Position numbers and translations under genes: made by a program. From 2-02-FULL-55-14 sp964473365 (GTDB taxonomy: Bacteria; Bacteroidota; Ignavibacteria; UBA10030): a stretch of DNA of 64,000 nucleotides. The notes under the pieces are model-generated. The model saw only the letters and a program-made list of their open reading frames with translations, ran no database searches and was not told the DNA's origin. Numbering within the stretch: the stretch's first letter is position 1; each line of letters starts with the position of its first letter. Location of the stretch: NCBI GenBank assembly GCA_964473365.1, contig CAYYOV010000018.1, forward strand, positions 4,587 through 68,586, written 5' to 3'. Shown one piece after another: positions 1-7,894 of the stretch.

Positions 1-1
1 C

Positions 2-967
2 CAGTACCGTTTCCTGTCTGAAGATGGCCAATTGGTCTTTCACGTCAGTGGGCTGTCCAATGGATATCTGACCGCTCCGCTGCCGACCACGGGAACGTGG
101 CATCATTGCGCCGGAGTGTACGACGATTCCGCAAAGTCGATTCGCATCTACGTCGACGGAGCGCTGATCGCCGAGAACACCGGCCTTTCGGGGCATGTTC
201 CGACCTCGACGGCTCCTCTCTATATCGGAACGAAGTACCCCGGCGCATGGGAGGGTGACTATTTTCACGGGCGCATTGATGAAGTCCGCCTGTGGGGCAC
301 TGCCCGGAGCGCTCGACAGATCCAGGACTTCAGGTATCGCTCTTTGTCCGGGTCGGAGAGCGAACTCCTCGCGTATTGGCCTTTCGATTCCAGCGATGGT
401 TCAACCGTACGAGATGCCACATCCAACCATGTCCACGGTCGGTCGTCGCCATCCGTGCAAGCAAGCAGCAATACTGCACCTGTCGCCCCGCACTGGTTCT
501 CAACGAACATCGACTCCGGCCAATGCAACCCCCAGTTGAGTTACGATGTGCTATGCCGCTTTGATGCCACGTCAGTCGATAGCGGTGATTACACAACCAC
601 CGTGGTCATCTCGAGCAACGACCCGGTTCGAGCTCATGTTCATCTCACAGTTCACATGATCGTCACGAACTCCACAGGCGTTGACGAGAACCTGTCCGTC
701 CCAACGGTGACTTCTTTGCAACAGAACTACCCCAATCCGTTCAATCCCGAGACCAAGATAGAATACAGGACGAAGGAAAAGGGATGGGTTGAGCTGGCGG
801 TGTATGATCTGCTCGGGCGCAACGTAGCGCTCCTGGTAGACGAAGAGAGACCGGCGGGACTGCACACGGTCTCCTGGGATGCCGGCCGTTTGCCCAGTGG
901 TGTCTATTTCTACACGCTTCGCGCCGGTTCCTTCACGCAGACCCGGAAGATGATCCTCATGAAATAG
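2..967 (+). CDS. T9SS-exported LamG-domain protein, 5' truncated by window edge
   Basis: The frame is open from base 2, so the true start lies outside the window; about 321 residues remain. They begin inside a LamG/concanavalin A-like jelly roll: WHHCAGVYD, IRIYVDG and ELLAYWPFD are landmarks of that fold, which usually binds glycans or mediates adhesion. Around residues 190-220 a segment containing VDSGDYTTTVVISSNDP resembles the end of an Ig-like repeat. The last ~85 residues are a type IX secretion sorting domain (QNYPNPFNPETKI ... GVYFYTLRAG ... KMILMK), so the protein should be exported across the outer membrane and anchored or released there. The ligand cannot be inferred. The next gene carries the same kind of sorting domain. 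Confidence 0.85.
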   Translation, partial: QYRFLSEDGQLVFHVSGLSNGYLTAPLPTTGTWHHCAGVYDDSAKSIRIYVDGALIAENTGLSGHVPTSTAPLYIGTKYPGAWEGDYFHGRIDEVRLWGTARSARQIQDFRYRSLSGSESELLAYWPFDSSDGSTVRDATSNHVHGRSSPSVQASSNTAPVAPHWFSTNIDSGQCNPQLSYDVLCRFDATSVDSGDYTTTVVISSNDPVRAHVHLTVHMIVTNSTGVDENLSVPTVTSLQQNYPNPFNPETKIEYRTKEKGWVELAVYDLLGRNVALLVDEERPAGLHTVSWDAGRLPSGVYFYTLRAGSFTQTRKMILMK

Positions 968-1080
968 TCAGACATGGAGGCGGCTCACCAGAAGCGTTGC
1001 GCGTCTCCGACGTTTCTGTGGATTGGCCCTTCGGCGACCTTCGCCTGAATTCGCACGCTCGTCTGTTCAGAGGCCACGAC

Positions 1081-2208
1081 ATGAATCAGATATTCCGCAT
1101 CACCCTCGTGACGGCATGGGCCTTCGTGATGGTTCATGTCTCCTCCCCGGCTCAATCCAACGTGACCTTGACGGTCCTCTATGACAACTATGCGTGTTCT
1201 CCGTTGACGACTACGCATTGGGGCTTTTCATGTCTCGTGAACGGGCTGGGAAAGCTGCTTCTGTTCGATACGGGCGCTGCGAATGGGTATCTCGCAAGTA
1301 ATGCTTCAGTCCTTGGCGTGGACCTGAGCAGCGTGGAGCTCGCCATGATCTCGCACGACCATTCCGACCACATCGGCGGGATCGACTCCGCCTACAAAGC
1401 AGGTTCGAACGTTACCGTCTACGTCGGAAGCAGGTTCTCGACGACGACGGAACAGAGGATTACCTCCACTGGCGCACAGTGTCTCCGCGCTTCGGCCTCG
1501 GTGAGCCTCACGCCGCATGCCTTTACCACCGGGGAAGTGACGGGCGTGCCGTACGAAACTGGGCTTGTCATCTCGACCGACAGCGGGCTGGTTGTCATTC
1601 TCGGGTGTTCCCATCCTGGTGTCATCGAAATGCTTACTCGGGTACAACAACTAAGCGACAGCCCTCTTTATATGGTGCTCGGGGGGTTCCATTGGCTGAA
1701 TTTCACGTCGACACAGGTCAGCGCGCTCATTCAAGCCATGAAAGCGATGGGCGTGAAAAAGTGCGGAGCGACCCATTGCACGGGAGCGGCGGCAATCGAC
1801 CAAGTTCGACAGGCCTTTGGCCCCGATTTCGTGGAAATGGGCGCGGGGAGGATCATCACGCTCCCGCTCTCGGCAACCTCTGTCGAGGACGTCGGTGACC
1901 TCGGGGGCATGCTACCGGACAATGGTGATCTCGGGCAGAATTTTCCGAATCCGTTCAATCCCGAAACGACAATCGGATTTAGGATGAAGGAACGGGGTTG
2001 GGTGAAACTGTCGGTGATGAATGTTCTCGGCCAGGAGGTGGCGTTGTTGGTGGACGAGGAGAAGGAAGCGGGACATCATGAGGCAGTATTTGGCAGCCAG
2101 ACGTCTGTCGTCAGCATTCCGAGCGGCGTCTACTTCTACCGAATGTCCGCGACGACGGCCAACAGTCAACGGTACGAGGCGACGAAGCGGATGGTGATGG
2201 TCAAGTAG
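1081..2208 (+). CDS. Secreted metallo-beta-lactamase-fold hydrolase with T9SS sorting domain
   Basis: About 375 residues. The start at 1081 gives a clean signal peptide (MNQIFRITLVTAWAFVMVHV, then SSPAQ); an upstream in-frame start at 997 would bury it. The core is an MBL fold: metal motif HDHSDHIGG, then GCSHPGVIEML, VLGGFHWL and GATHCTG, a pattern matching the COG1237 group (dihydropterin/RFA-P-synthase-like metal-dependent hydrolases). COG1237 proteins are normally cytosolic, while here a T9SS sorting domain (QNFPNPFNPETTI ... GVYFYRM ... KRMVMVK) is fused at the C-terminus, implying an extracellular or surface enzyme. The substrate is unknown. No strong ribosome-binding site is visible. 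Confidence 0.85.
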   Translation: MNQIFRITLVTAWAFVMVHVSSPAQSNVTLTVLYDNYACSPLTTTHWGFSCLVNGLGKLLLFDTGAANGYLASNASVLGVDLSSVELAMISHDHSDHIGGIDSAYKAGSNVTVYVGSRFSTTTEQRITSTGAQCLRASASVSLTPHAFTTGEVTGVPYETGLVISTDSGLVVILGCSHPGVIEMLTRVQQLSDSPLYMVLGGFHWLNFTSTQVSALIQAMKAMGVKKCGATHCTGAAAIDQVRQAFGPDFVEMGAGRIITLPLSATSVEDVGDLGGMLPDNGDLGQNFPNPFNPETTIGFRMKERGWVKLSVMNVLGQEVALLVDEEKEAGHHEAVFGSQTSVVSIPSGVYFYRMSATTANSQRYEATKRMVMVK

Positions 2209-2248
2209 GAGCCCTGGGCATCTTACGAGCCGGGGTACCAACGTCACA

Positions 2249-3001
2249 GTGTCGTGCAATCAAGGACATTCACGGACACGCTACGTGATCAATCGGTTCC
2301 GCAATTCGCTTCGACACCCGTTCCAGTCTCTCCGGGTCCGCGTTGAGGCTTGGAATGAACGCCGCCGCTATGCCACGCCCACCGGCTACCGAGCCCGTGA
2401 CTATTGGCAGGCGCGACACTCCTTCTACGGGTTCGACCTGCGGGGTGGCGGAGACAAGTCGCTCAGCGAAGAGGGGAATCTTCAGGTCATGCGTGCTGGG
2501 GGTGACCTCGTCCTCGACCTCTGCCGTACACATGAGGTTCATTTGCCAGGGGCGCGGGTCCTGGACGCAGGATGCGGAGCGGGTTTCTATGCGGAGATCC
2601 TGCGCTCGGCTGGCATGACCAACTACACGGGTGTGGACATCGTCCCGACACTGTTCGACAGGCTCCGGGAGCGATTCCCGACCTTTCGCTTTCGTGTCAC
2701 CGACCTCGGCGAGCGCCTGGTTGAGGGGGAATTCGACCTGATCCTCTTTCTGGATGTGGCTCAGTACATCACCGACGAGCATCGATTCGGTTTCGCCCTG
2801 CGAAATCTGAAGCTTGCTCTCGCGCCAGACGGACTGCTGCTGATCTCTGCTCCGCTCGGACAATACCACCGCCGGGCGTTCTATTCCGTCGTGCGTCCGC
2901 TCGACGCGTTCACCCGCCATTTCCCTGGGTGGTTTGTCGACGGACCGCATCCGGTCGCGACGAACTCCATCATCGCCCTCCGCCGGATCGATGGACGGTG
3001 A
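2249..3001 (+). CDS. Class I SAM-dependent methyltransferase
   Basis: About 250 residues. SAM motif I is VLDAGCGAGFYAE near residue 95; the acidic end of strand 2 is TGVDI, and the post-motif strand reads FDLILFLDVAQYI. This is the standard Rossmann methyltransferase core. The N-terminal ~70 residues are Arg-rich with aromatic positions (RDYWQARHSFYGFDLR) and may form the substrate lid. The GTG at 2249 is the longest start; a GTG at 2285 is equally possible because neither has a clear Shine-Dalgarno. A strong hairpin follows the stop. The substrate is unknown, and the gene is not clearly linked to its neighbours. Confidence 0.8.
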   Translation: MSCNQGHSRTRYVINRFRNSLRHPFQSLRVRVEAWNERRRYATPTGYRARDYWQARHSFYGFDLRGGGDKSLSEEGNLQVMRAGGDLVLDLCRTHEVHLPGARVLDAGCGAGFYAEILRSAGMTNYTGVDIVPTLFDRLRERFPTFRFRVTDLGERLVEGEFDLILFLDVAQYITDEHRFGFALRNLKLALAPDGLLLISAPLGQYHRRAFYSVVRPLDAFTRHFPGWFVDGPHPVATNSIIALRRIDGR

Positions 3002-3044
3002 GTGCGCCCAGGCGAAACTGATAGAGGGCGAACGATAAACGACA

Positions 3045-3077
3045 AGGCCGGGAATTCCCAAATCGGGATCCCGGCCT
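3045..3077 (+). terminator. Rho-independent terminator after the methyltransferase
   Basis: AGGCCGGGA (3045-3053) pairs with TCCCGGCCT (3069-3077). A second stem TCCC/GGGA inside extends the hairpin, and a T-rich stretch follows. The position 44 bases after the methyltransferase stop fits termination. Confidence 0.75.
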
Positions 3078-3093
3078 GTTGCGTCTTTTCAGT

Positions 3094-3160
3094 CTTGCTT
3101 TTTGCTTATTGCTTCCTGCCTCTTGCTCCTTGCTTCTTGCTTCTTGCCTCTTGCTTCTTC
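3094..3160 (+). repeat. Degenerate TTGCTTC-type tandem repeat at the 3' end of the ferredoxin gene
   Basis: About nine imperfect units of the 7-base motif TTGCTTC/TTGCCTC. Read on the minus strand it is a GAAGCAA purine-rich array that begins a few bases after the ferredoxin stop codon (3166). It does not look coding. It belongs to the wider set of stop-codon-adjacent degenerate repeats in this window. Confidence 0.7.
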
Positions 3161-3165
3161 CGCCG

Positions 3166-3402
3166 CTAGGCGGCGGCGCCGTCATCCTTGATGCAATCCT
3201 TCGGGCACACCTCTTTCGCCCGGATCACGTCAGCTTCTTCGCGCTCGTCGGCCGGCTGGTTCAGCACGTAGTAGTACGACGAATCGTTGCTGTACATGAA
3301 GTTCTGAAGTGCGTAGGAGAAGCAGATCCCGCATCCGTCGCAGTCTGACGTGACGTAGTATTTTCCGGGTGCATTCTCCTCGTAGCGCGTCGCTGCTTGC
3401 AT
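3166..3402 (-). CDS. Small single-cluster [4Fe-4S] ferredoxin
   Basis: About 78 residues from an ATG at 3402 preceded by AAAGGA, a good ribosome-binding site; the longer upstream frame (to 3492) is not needed. Cluster ligands are CDGCGIC near residues 20-26 and a distant CPKDC near the C-terminus, i.e. C-x2-C-x2-C ... CP, typical of soluble monocluster ferredoxins. The middle carries an unusual Tyr/Asn/Ser-rich segment (NDSSYYYVL). It is likely a cytosolic electron carrier; no partner oxidoreductase is adjacent. It is divergent from the lipoprotein gene at 3673. A GCTTC repeat starts just after its stop. Confidence 0.85.
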   Translation of the reverse strand: MQAATRYEENAPGKYYVTSDCDGCGICFSYALQNFMYSNDSSYYYVLNQPADEREEADVIRAKEVCPKDCIKDDGAAA

Positions 3403-3597
3403 GATCGGTCCTTTGTGTGATGGAAATTCGCATGAATGGGACCTCAATTCTTGTGCCGACCCGCCTGCTTCGAATGCGAACTGAGATTTCACGCTACAAT
3501 CACCATTTCACCATAAGATTCCACTCATTCCCTCCGAATCTTGAGAAATTCTGAGACGTTGATTTCGTCAGAAATCACGGGTCAATGTAAGGCATAC

Positions 3598-3626
3598 TTG
3601 ACATTATGTATGGCATATATTACAAT
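3598..3626 (+). promoter_or_regulatory. Sigma-70-type promoter for the lipoprotein gene
   Basis: TTGACA at 3598-3603, exactly 17 bases, then TACAAT at 3621-3626. The predicted transcript start is near 3633, leaving a ~40-base leader before the ATG at 3673. This supports 3673 over the upstream in-frame TTG at 3541. A consensus-type promoter is notable because classical Bacteroidetes use a different -33/-7 pattern. Confidence 0.65.
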
Positions 3627-3672
3627 GCCTCGAGTTCCCTTGTGCCGCAAACAGAAGGCCAATACAAAAACA

Positions 3673-4308
3673 ATGAAGACCCGACTCCTCATTTCCTTCG
3701 CTGCCCTGGTTCTCGTACTGCTTGGCGGGTGCTCACTGGCCCTCTATCCGTTCGCCCTCATGTTCGGCGGGCCCACCGAGTCCACGCTCGTCGACGTACG
3801 CCGAAATCTTGCTGAGCTCCAGCGGACGTACCCGACAGCGGACCATGTGCTCATGCCCACATACCTCATGGTCGATCGAACCCCATCCTGGAGCGACGAG
3901 ACTGCGCGTGACCTGCGCTTCGTCTTGGACGACCAGCTGGGCCTCACGTCGCGCTGTGACAGCGTTCCGCCCTCGGTCCCCTTTGGGGAGCTTGGCGTGA
4001 ACCAGATGCGATTCCTCTGGAACCAGGCCGACGTCTATGCCGACTGGGTACGCGCGACACAACCCACGGGAAATTACTTCTGGTTCACTGAGATCTTTCG
4101 GAGTGACTCATCGGGAGTCTACGCCATCCAGTGCTACATCGTGACGAAGGATGGGGGAATCGCCTATGCACGGCTCATGAATTCGCATCAGTTCGACCCG
4201 ACCTCCGTGCGCACGACGCGTGACGCCCTTCGCACGTTGCTCAACGCCTTCCAGGCTGCCATGCATCGCGACCCCGAGGAACAATACCCACCCTACGGGG
4301 TCGGCTGA
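3673..4308 (+). CDS. Lipoprotein of unknown function
   Basis: About 211 residues. Start at 3673 (MKTRLLISF) gives an n-region, a hydrophobic stretch and the lipobox LLGGC with Cys near residue 20, so it is probably exported and lipidated. The rest is soluble and mixed alpha/beta, with no motif I recognise; DVRRNLAELQRTYP suggests a helix after the anchor, and there are several Trp/Tyr positions. It is 22 bases upstream of the HTH regulator gene and may be transcribed with it from the 3598 promoter. Confidence 0.7.
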   Translation: MKTRLLISFAALVLVLLGGCSLALYPFALMFGGPTESTLVDVRRNLAELQRTYPTADHVLMPTYLMVDRTPSWSDETARDLRFVLDDQLGLTSRCDSVPPSVPFGELGVNQMRFLWNQADVYADWVRATQPTGNYFWFTEIFRSDSSGVYAIQCYIVTKDGGIAYARLMNSHQFDPTSVRTTRDALRTLLNAFQAAMHRDPEEQYPPYGVG

Positions 4309-4330
4309 CCAACTTACACGGACACCTACC

Positions 4331-4540
4331 ATGAAGACTCATGTGCGACGATTCCGATTCGATCGGGGGGAGTTGAGTCAGCAGCAGCTGGCCGATCTTG
4401 TCTCCGTTTCGAGACAAACAATCATCGCCATCGAACGCGGTGATTACAATCCCTCTGTCAAGCTGGCGCTCCTGCTCGCGCGCCGGCTCGAGACCACTGT
4501 GGAACAGCTGTTCGAATTGGAGGAGAATGAACATGCGTAG
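4331..4540 (+). CDS. Short XRE-family HTH regulator (YozG-like)
   Basis: 69 residues, essentially a single Cro/C1-type helix-turn-helix: LSQQQLADLVSVSRQTIIAI followed by ERGDYNPSVKLALLLARRL and an acidic tail. This is the COG1476 type of mini-regulator. Starting at ATG 4331 gives the usual length for the family; the longer frame upstream overlaps the lipoprotein gene. It overlaps the next reading frame by 8 bases. Such regulators are commonly paired with a small integral membrane protein of the DUF2178 kind, and that is what follows here. Confidence 0.88.
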   Translation: MKTHVRRFRFDRGELSQQQLADLVSVSRQTIIAIERGDYNPSVKLALLLARRLETTVEQLFELEENEHA

Positions 4541-4879
4541 TCGCGACCCGATCTTCTGGACCGCCACAGCGATCTTCGTGCTGTCTCTGGTGCTTGCCGG
4601 AACGGTTCACGAAGTAGCCCTCCTCTTGATGGCGTTCGCTTATCTGCTGCGTCCGACACTCCACGCGTTAGGATTGGCACGACGATATGCCGATGAGCGA
4701 CAACTGACCATCCAATATCGCTCCGGCAACATCGCGTTCACGGTCATCGTCGCCGGCATGGTCGTTCTCGCGGCGTATCATCAGCTTCGCGGTGAGCCGG
4801 CCGATGCGTACTTCGCGCTTCTGTGCATCGGTATCGCGGCCAAAGCGCTTGCCAACCGCCTCCTCGGAAGAGACTGGCG
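4533..4879 (+). CDS. DUF2178-like membrane protein, cut by the assembly gap
   Basis: At least 115 residues, open into the N run at 4880, so the C-terminus is missing. ATG 4533 has AGGAG seven bases upstream, inside the end of the HTH gene, so translation is probably coupled. Four hydrophobic helices are visible, with the cytoplasmic stretch RRYADERQLTIQYRSGNIAF between helices 2 and 3. The DER-x-x-x-I-x-Y-x-SGN pattern is typical of membrane proteins encoded beside YozG-type regulators. It possibly senses a membrane signal for the regulator (inference). It must not be joined to the fragment beyond the gap. Confidence 0.7.
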
Positions 4880-4979
4880 NNNNNNNNNNNNNNNNNNNNN
4901 NNNNNNNNNNNNNNNNNNNNNNNNNNNNNNNNNNNNNNNNNNNNNNNNNNNNNNNNNNNNNNNNNNNNNNNNNNNNNNN
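4880..4979. other. Assembly gap of 100 Ns
   Basis: Exactly 100 undetermined bases, the conventional size for a scaffold gap of unknown length. The reading frame that runs across it is an artefact of N-filled translation, and the true distance between flanks is unknown. Confidence 0.95.
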
Positions 4980-5420
4980 GGATCCGTCTCTTTCTACGAC
5001 AACGGCGCGCTCCGGACGGCCCTCCTTGCCCGTGACGACACCCTGTTCAACAACATCCTCCCCGCCGGGTCGGTCGTCACGTTTCGCGAGGACAGCACGC
5101 TGAAGTGGACGTTTCTTGCGCACGATGCTCCCCTCGAAGGCATCCTCTGCCGCGGCGACGGGGACAATTACATGAATGCCTTTCATACGAACGGGCGACT
5201 TCAGCTCGCATGGCTCTCCGGCGACCAGGTCGTGCAAGGCATTCCGTGCATGGGGGCCACGTTCTGGCGCGACGTCGCCGGAGGCGGTGTAGGCGTCCAC
5301 TTCGCCAGCAACGGACGGCTCATCCGGGCTAAGCTCTCCAGGGACATTGTGATCCAGGGACGATCGTTCCAGACGGGGGATCAGATCACATTCGACTCCC
5401 TCGGCGTCCTGCTCCCCTAG
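4980..5420 (+). CDS. C-terminal part of a beta-hairpin-repeat protein, 5' end in the gap
   Basis: 146 residues remain. They consist of repeating ~20-residue units of the form V-x-F-x-x-(D/N)-G-x-L-(R/K)-x-A-x-L-(A/S)-x-D: FYDNGALRTALLARDD, FREDSTLKWTFLAHDA, HTNGRLQLAWLSGDQ and FASNGRLIRAKLSRDI, each followed by an I-x-G-I/F turn. This resembles MORN/YwqK-like beta-hairpin repeats seen in hypothetical lipoproteins of Leptospira and others (family memory, not a search). The Asp/Gly turns suggest an exported beta-solenoid, but the signal peptide is not visible. No function is assigned. A terminator follows. Confidence 0.6.
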   Translation, partial: GSVSFYDNGALRTALLARDDTLFNNILPAGSVVTFREDSTLKWTFLAHDAPLEGILCRGDGDNYMNAFHTNGRLQLAWLSGDQVVQGIPCMGATFWRDVAGGGVGVHFASNGRLIRAKLSRDIVIQGRSFQTGDQITFDSLGVLLP

Positions 5421-5451
5421 CGCTCTCCTACCTCGACTATTGCCTGCTTTC

Positions 5452-5488
5452 CGGCCGGACCCCCACGGGTGCCGGCCGTTTCCTTTCT
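5452..5488 (+). terminator. Terminator after the repeat-protein fragment
   Basis: CGGCCGG pairs with CCGGCCG, with an inner ACCC/GGGT extension, followed by TTTCCTTTCT. It lies about 30 bases after the stop at 5420. Confidence 0.65.
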
Positions 5489-5578
5489 AACAGGACCTTC
5501 ACTGACTGTTGACACGGCCATGACATGATCCGTCCGGGATCCTTGTAGGTTGCTTCCAGACTTCACGAAGAACTCGTT

Positions 5579-6322
5579 ATGAGCATGATCCTGCATCGTC
5601 TCCTCCTTTGTGCCGCAGCGGTAGTGTTCGCTGTGCCCTTTGCCGGTTGCTACACGCTCGTCGGATTGGCGGTTGGAACCGGGATTGATGCAAGTTCACC
5701 CGATTCAACGGTGGTCTCGGGCGACGAATTGATGTCCGTTCCCTCCGGTTCCGCAGGGGTCTTGACGCTGGACGACGGAACGCGTCGGGAGGTGCAGGGC
5801 CTTCGAGCCGAGCTGTATCAACCGACCGACCACCGCGTCGCCTTCGCAGCAGCCCTCACCGAAGTCCCCGTCTCCCTTCCGCTCCCGCTGGATACGGTTC
5901 GACTCGTCCTTGGGTCCAAAGCGTATTCAGGCTCGATCCTGCGCGGCTATTGCCTCACCGGCCTCTGGGTGTCAACGGAGTCTGGTCACGATGACCTGTT
6001 TGTCGCGTGGGACCGCGTGACCGGCGTGCGCACGGGCAGCGGCGAGGTCTGGACCGGTAGCGACCTGCAGGAAACCTTCATCACTCACCGGCTTCCGTCG
6101 CGGAACGGGATTCGTTTCACGACTGCAACCTCGAATCCAGCCTCGCTTCTGTATGAAGACGTCCCGGCGACCGCGTCGGTCCCGGTAACAGCCGTCCGCA
6201 GCCTACGACTCGAGGCATCTCACAATGCCAAATGGTGGCTGATGGCTGCGGGTACATTCGTCGACCTCGTTGCCGTCCAGATATCGTTTCGCGGATTTCG
6301 TGGCTTTAACGTGCATCGGTAA
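5579..6322 (+). CDS. Lipoprotein of unknown function
   Basis: 247 residues starting at ATG 5579 (a second ATG lies two codons in). Signal sequence MSMILHRLLLCAAAVVFAVP runs into the lipobox PFAGC, so an envelope lipoprotein is likely. The mature part is beta-rich; segments such as LTLDDGTRREVQGLRAELYQ and VLGSKAYSGSILRGYCL give no recognisable family. A hydrophobic C-terminal stretch (WWLMAAGTFVDLVAVQISF) could be a second membrane helix. It is followed after 32 bases by another secreted protein gene in the same direction, so the two may be co-transcribed. Confidence 0.65.
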   Translation: MSMILHRLLLCAAAVVFAVPFAGCYTLVGLAVGTGIDASSPDSTVVSGDELMSVPSGSAGVLTLDDGTRREVQGLRAELYQPTDHRVAFAAALTEVPVSLPLPLDTVRLVLGSKAYSGSILRGYCLTGLWVSTESGHDDLFVAWDRVTGVRTGSGEVWTGSDLQETFITHRLPSRNGIRFTTATSNPASLLYEDVPATASVPVTAVRSLRLEASHNAKWWLMAAGTFVDLVAVQISFRGFRGFNVHR

Positions 6323-6354
6323 CACAATCGTCCACAACATTCACGGAGGTCGTC

Positions 6355-6918
6355 ATGAGACGCTTGCATTCACTGGCTCTTTTCCTGCTGCTCACCATTG
6401 CTTCTTCGATCACGGGTGCGCAGACATTCCGAACACCCGAGGACGAGGTCGCATTCTCGCGCAGGAGTCTCGACGGGCCGCGCCTGGGGGCCACGTACGT
6501 GCTGGGCCAGAACTCGCTGACTCGCGCGCTCAAAGAACGACAGATCGGCATGCTCATCAGTCAGTTCGGCTGGCACTTCGAATACCAGGTCATTCCCGAG
6601 GGCGAGGGTCCATCGTTCGTTATCGAAGCGATCCCGCTGGTCGGTGGTGTGGAATATGGCACTCTCATCCCAAGCGGCACGCTGGCGATGGGGATCCGGT
6701 TCCCCAGCGGGTGGGAATTCGGTATGGGACCCAACGTGCTGATCACGGACGAAGGCCCGAAGACGGCGCTCGTGCTGGCGGCGGGTAAGTCGATCAACTA
6801 CGGCGGCGTCAGCATCCCGCTCAATCTCGTCTTGGCGACGAACCCCGATGGAAACCGGCTGTCGTTCGTGTTCGGCTACGCGATCTACCAACCCGAGCGG
6901 CCGTTGGGAAAGAAGTGA
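6355..6918 (+). CDS. Secreted protein of unknown function, possibly a small beta-barrel
   Basis: 187 residues. MRRLHSLALFLLLTIASSIT followed by GAQ is a clear signal peptide (signal peptidase I type). The mature protein alternates hydrophobic and polar residues in several strands (FVIEAIPLVGGVEYG, LAMGIRFPSGWEFGMGPN, VSIPLNLVLATNP, RLSFVFGYAIYQ), as expected for an outer-membrane or periplasmic beta-structure. I recognise no family. It follows the lipoprotein gene by 32 bases. Confidence 0.6.
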   Translation: MRRLHSLALFLLLTIASSITGAQTFRTPEDEVAFSRRSLDGPRLGATYVLGQNSLTRALKERQIGMLISQFGWHFEYQVIPEGEGPSFVIEAIPLVGGVEYGTLIPSGTLAMGIRFPSGWEFGMGPNVLITDEGPKTALVLAAGKSINYGGVSIPLNLVLATNPDGNRLSFVFGYAIYQPERPLGKK

Positions 6919-7243
6919 ACGTCCTGAAAAAGCGCGCACACAGATCGACACTGAAAAGGAGGATGTGTACGGATCACGTGTCTGTATCCGTGGGGATGGT
7001 TTTTTCCGCGTTCATCAGTGTTCTCGCTTCCGCGGACCTTCCCACATTCGAGACTGTCGGCTTGCATTTGGCTGCGGAGCTGACAACATTACCAGCGGCA
7101 GCACAGACCATCGTGCCAGGACTTCCGGAGAGACCGTAGCGTTCACGACCTCCGCTCAACCCACATCATGCGGCTTCACGCGCCCGTGTTGTGGGTTGAT
7201 GCGTTCATGGGGGTTCTGCACGTCACCAGATCAGGAGGCGGCC
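6919..7243 (+). other. 325-bp spacer with a hairpin
   Basis: No convincing reading frame. It contains the inverted repeat CAACCCACA (7157-7165) / TGTGGGTTG (7190-7198) with a 24-base loop, sited 45 bases before the deacylase gene start. It could be a leader hairpin or a remnant element; it lacks a T tract, so it is not a standard terminator. Confidence 0.4.
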
Positions 7244-7720
7244 ATGATCCTCAAACGACTGCAGGATTTTCTCGATGGCGAGCGGGTCAAGTACGTCATC
7301 ATGACCCATTCGGTGGCCTTCACGGCGCAAGAGGTCGCCGCCAGCGCCCACATTCCGGGTCGCGAGATCGCCAAGACGGTGGTCTTTTGGATGGACGGTG
7401 CGATGGCGTTGGCCGTCCTCCCCGGTTCACGGATGGTCGACTTCACGCTCTTGAAGAAGGCGACCGGCGCGCGCGATGTTGAGATCGCGGCCGAGTCGGA
7501 ATTTCACAACGCGTTCCCCAACTGCGAGCTTGGGGCCATGCCCCCATTCGGCCAGTTCTTCGATATGAAGACGTTCGTCGACGCCGCGCTGGCCGAGGAT
7601 AAGGACATCGCCTTCAATGCGGGGACGCACCGGGATCTCGTACGGATGTCGTATGAGGACTTCGTGCGTCTCGTGCACCCGACGGTCGTGCGGTTCTCAT
7701 TCGTCAGTCGGGCGGCGTAG
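7244..7720 (+). CDS. YbaK/ProX-type aminoacyl-tRNA deacylase domain protein
   Basis: 158 residues. ATG 7244 has a perfect AGGAGG at 7233-7238. The sequence is a single YbaK/EbsC domain: LKRLQDFLDGERVKYVIMTH at the N-terminus, FTAQEVAASAHIPGREIAKT containing the conserved Lys, VLPGSRMVDF and CELGAMPPFGQFFDMKTFVD, the conserved GAMPPFG loop of this fold. Family members hydrolyse mischarged tRNAs in trans (Cys- or Ala-tRNAPro and relatives). Which tRNA is edited here cannot be told. It stands alone, so it is probably a constitutive quality-control enzyme. Confidence 0.88.
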   Translation: MILKRLQDFLDGERVKYVIMTHSVAFTAQEVAASAHIPGREIAKTVVFWMDGAMALAVLPGSRMVDFTLLKKATGARDVEIAAESEFHNAFPNCELGAMPPFGQFFDMKTFVDAALAEDKDIAFNAGTHRDLVRMSYEDFVRLVHPTVVRFSFVSRAA

Positions 7721-7894
7721 GGCGCTCCGTTTCTCGCAGGCAACGCGCTCCAGGGCGTTCGACGCCCGCAGTCGAAGTGTGACCATGTCGCAACTTCGGG
7801 ACGCAGTGCTGCGCCCGCGCTTGACGCTGGGCCGAGTTTTCCGCAGATTGCCCTGCGCTTTTCTACCACCTCACCCTTCGTACGTGCCAACACC

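Noticed and set aside
4398..5420. A single 340-residue reading frame bridging the N run
   Set aside because: The frame continues only because Ns were translated as X. The left part is a membrane protein and the right part a repeat protein, so they are reported as two partial genes.
5507..5530. TTGACA-like promoter before the lipoprotein at 5579
   Set aside because: A TTGACA is present but no -10 hexamer lies at 16-18 bases.
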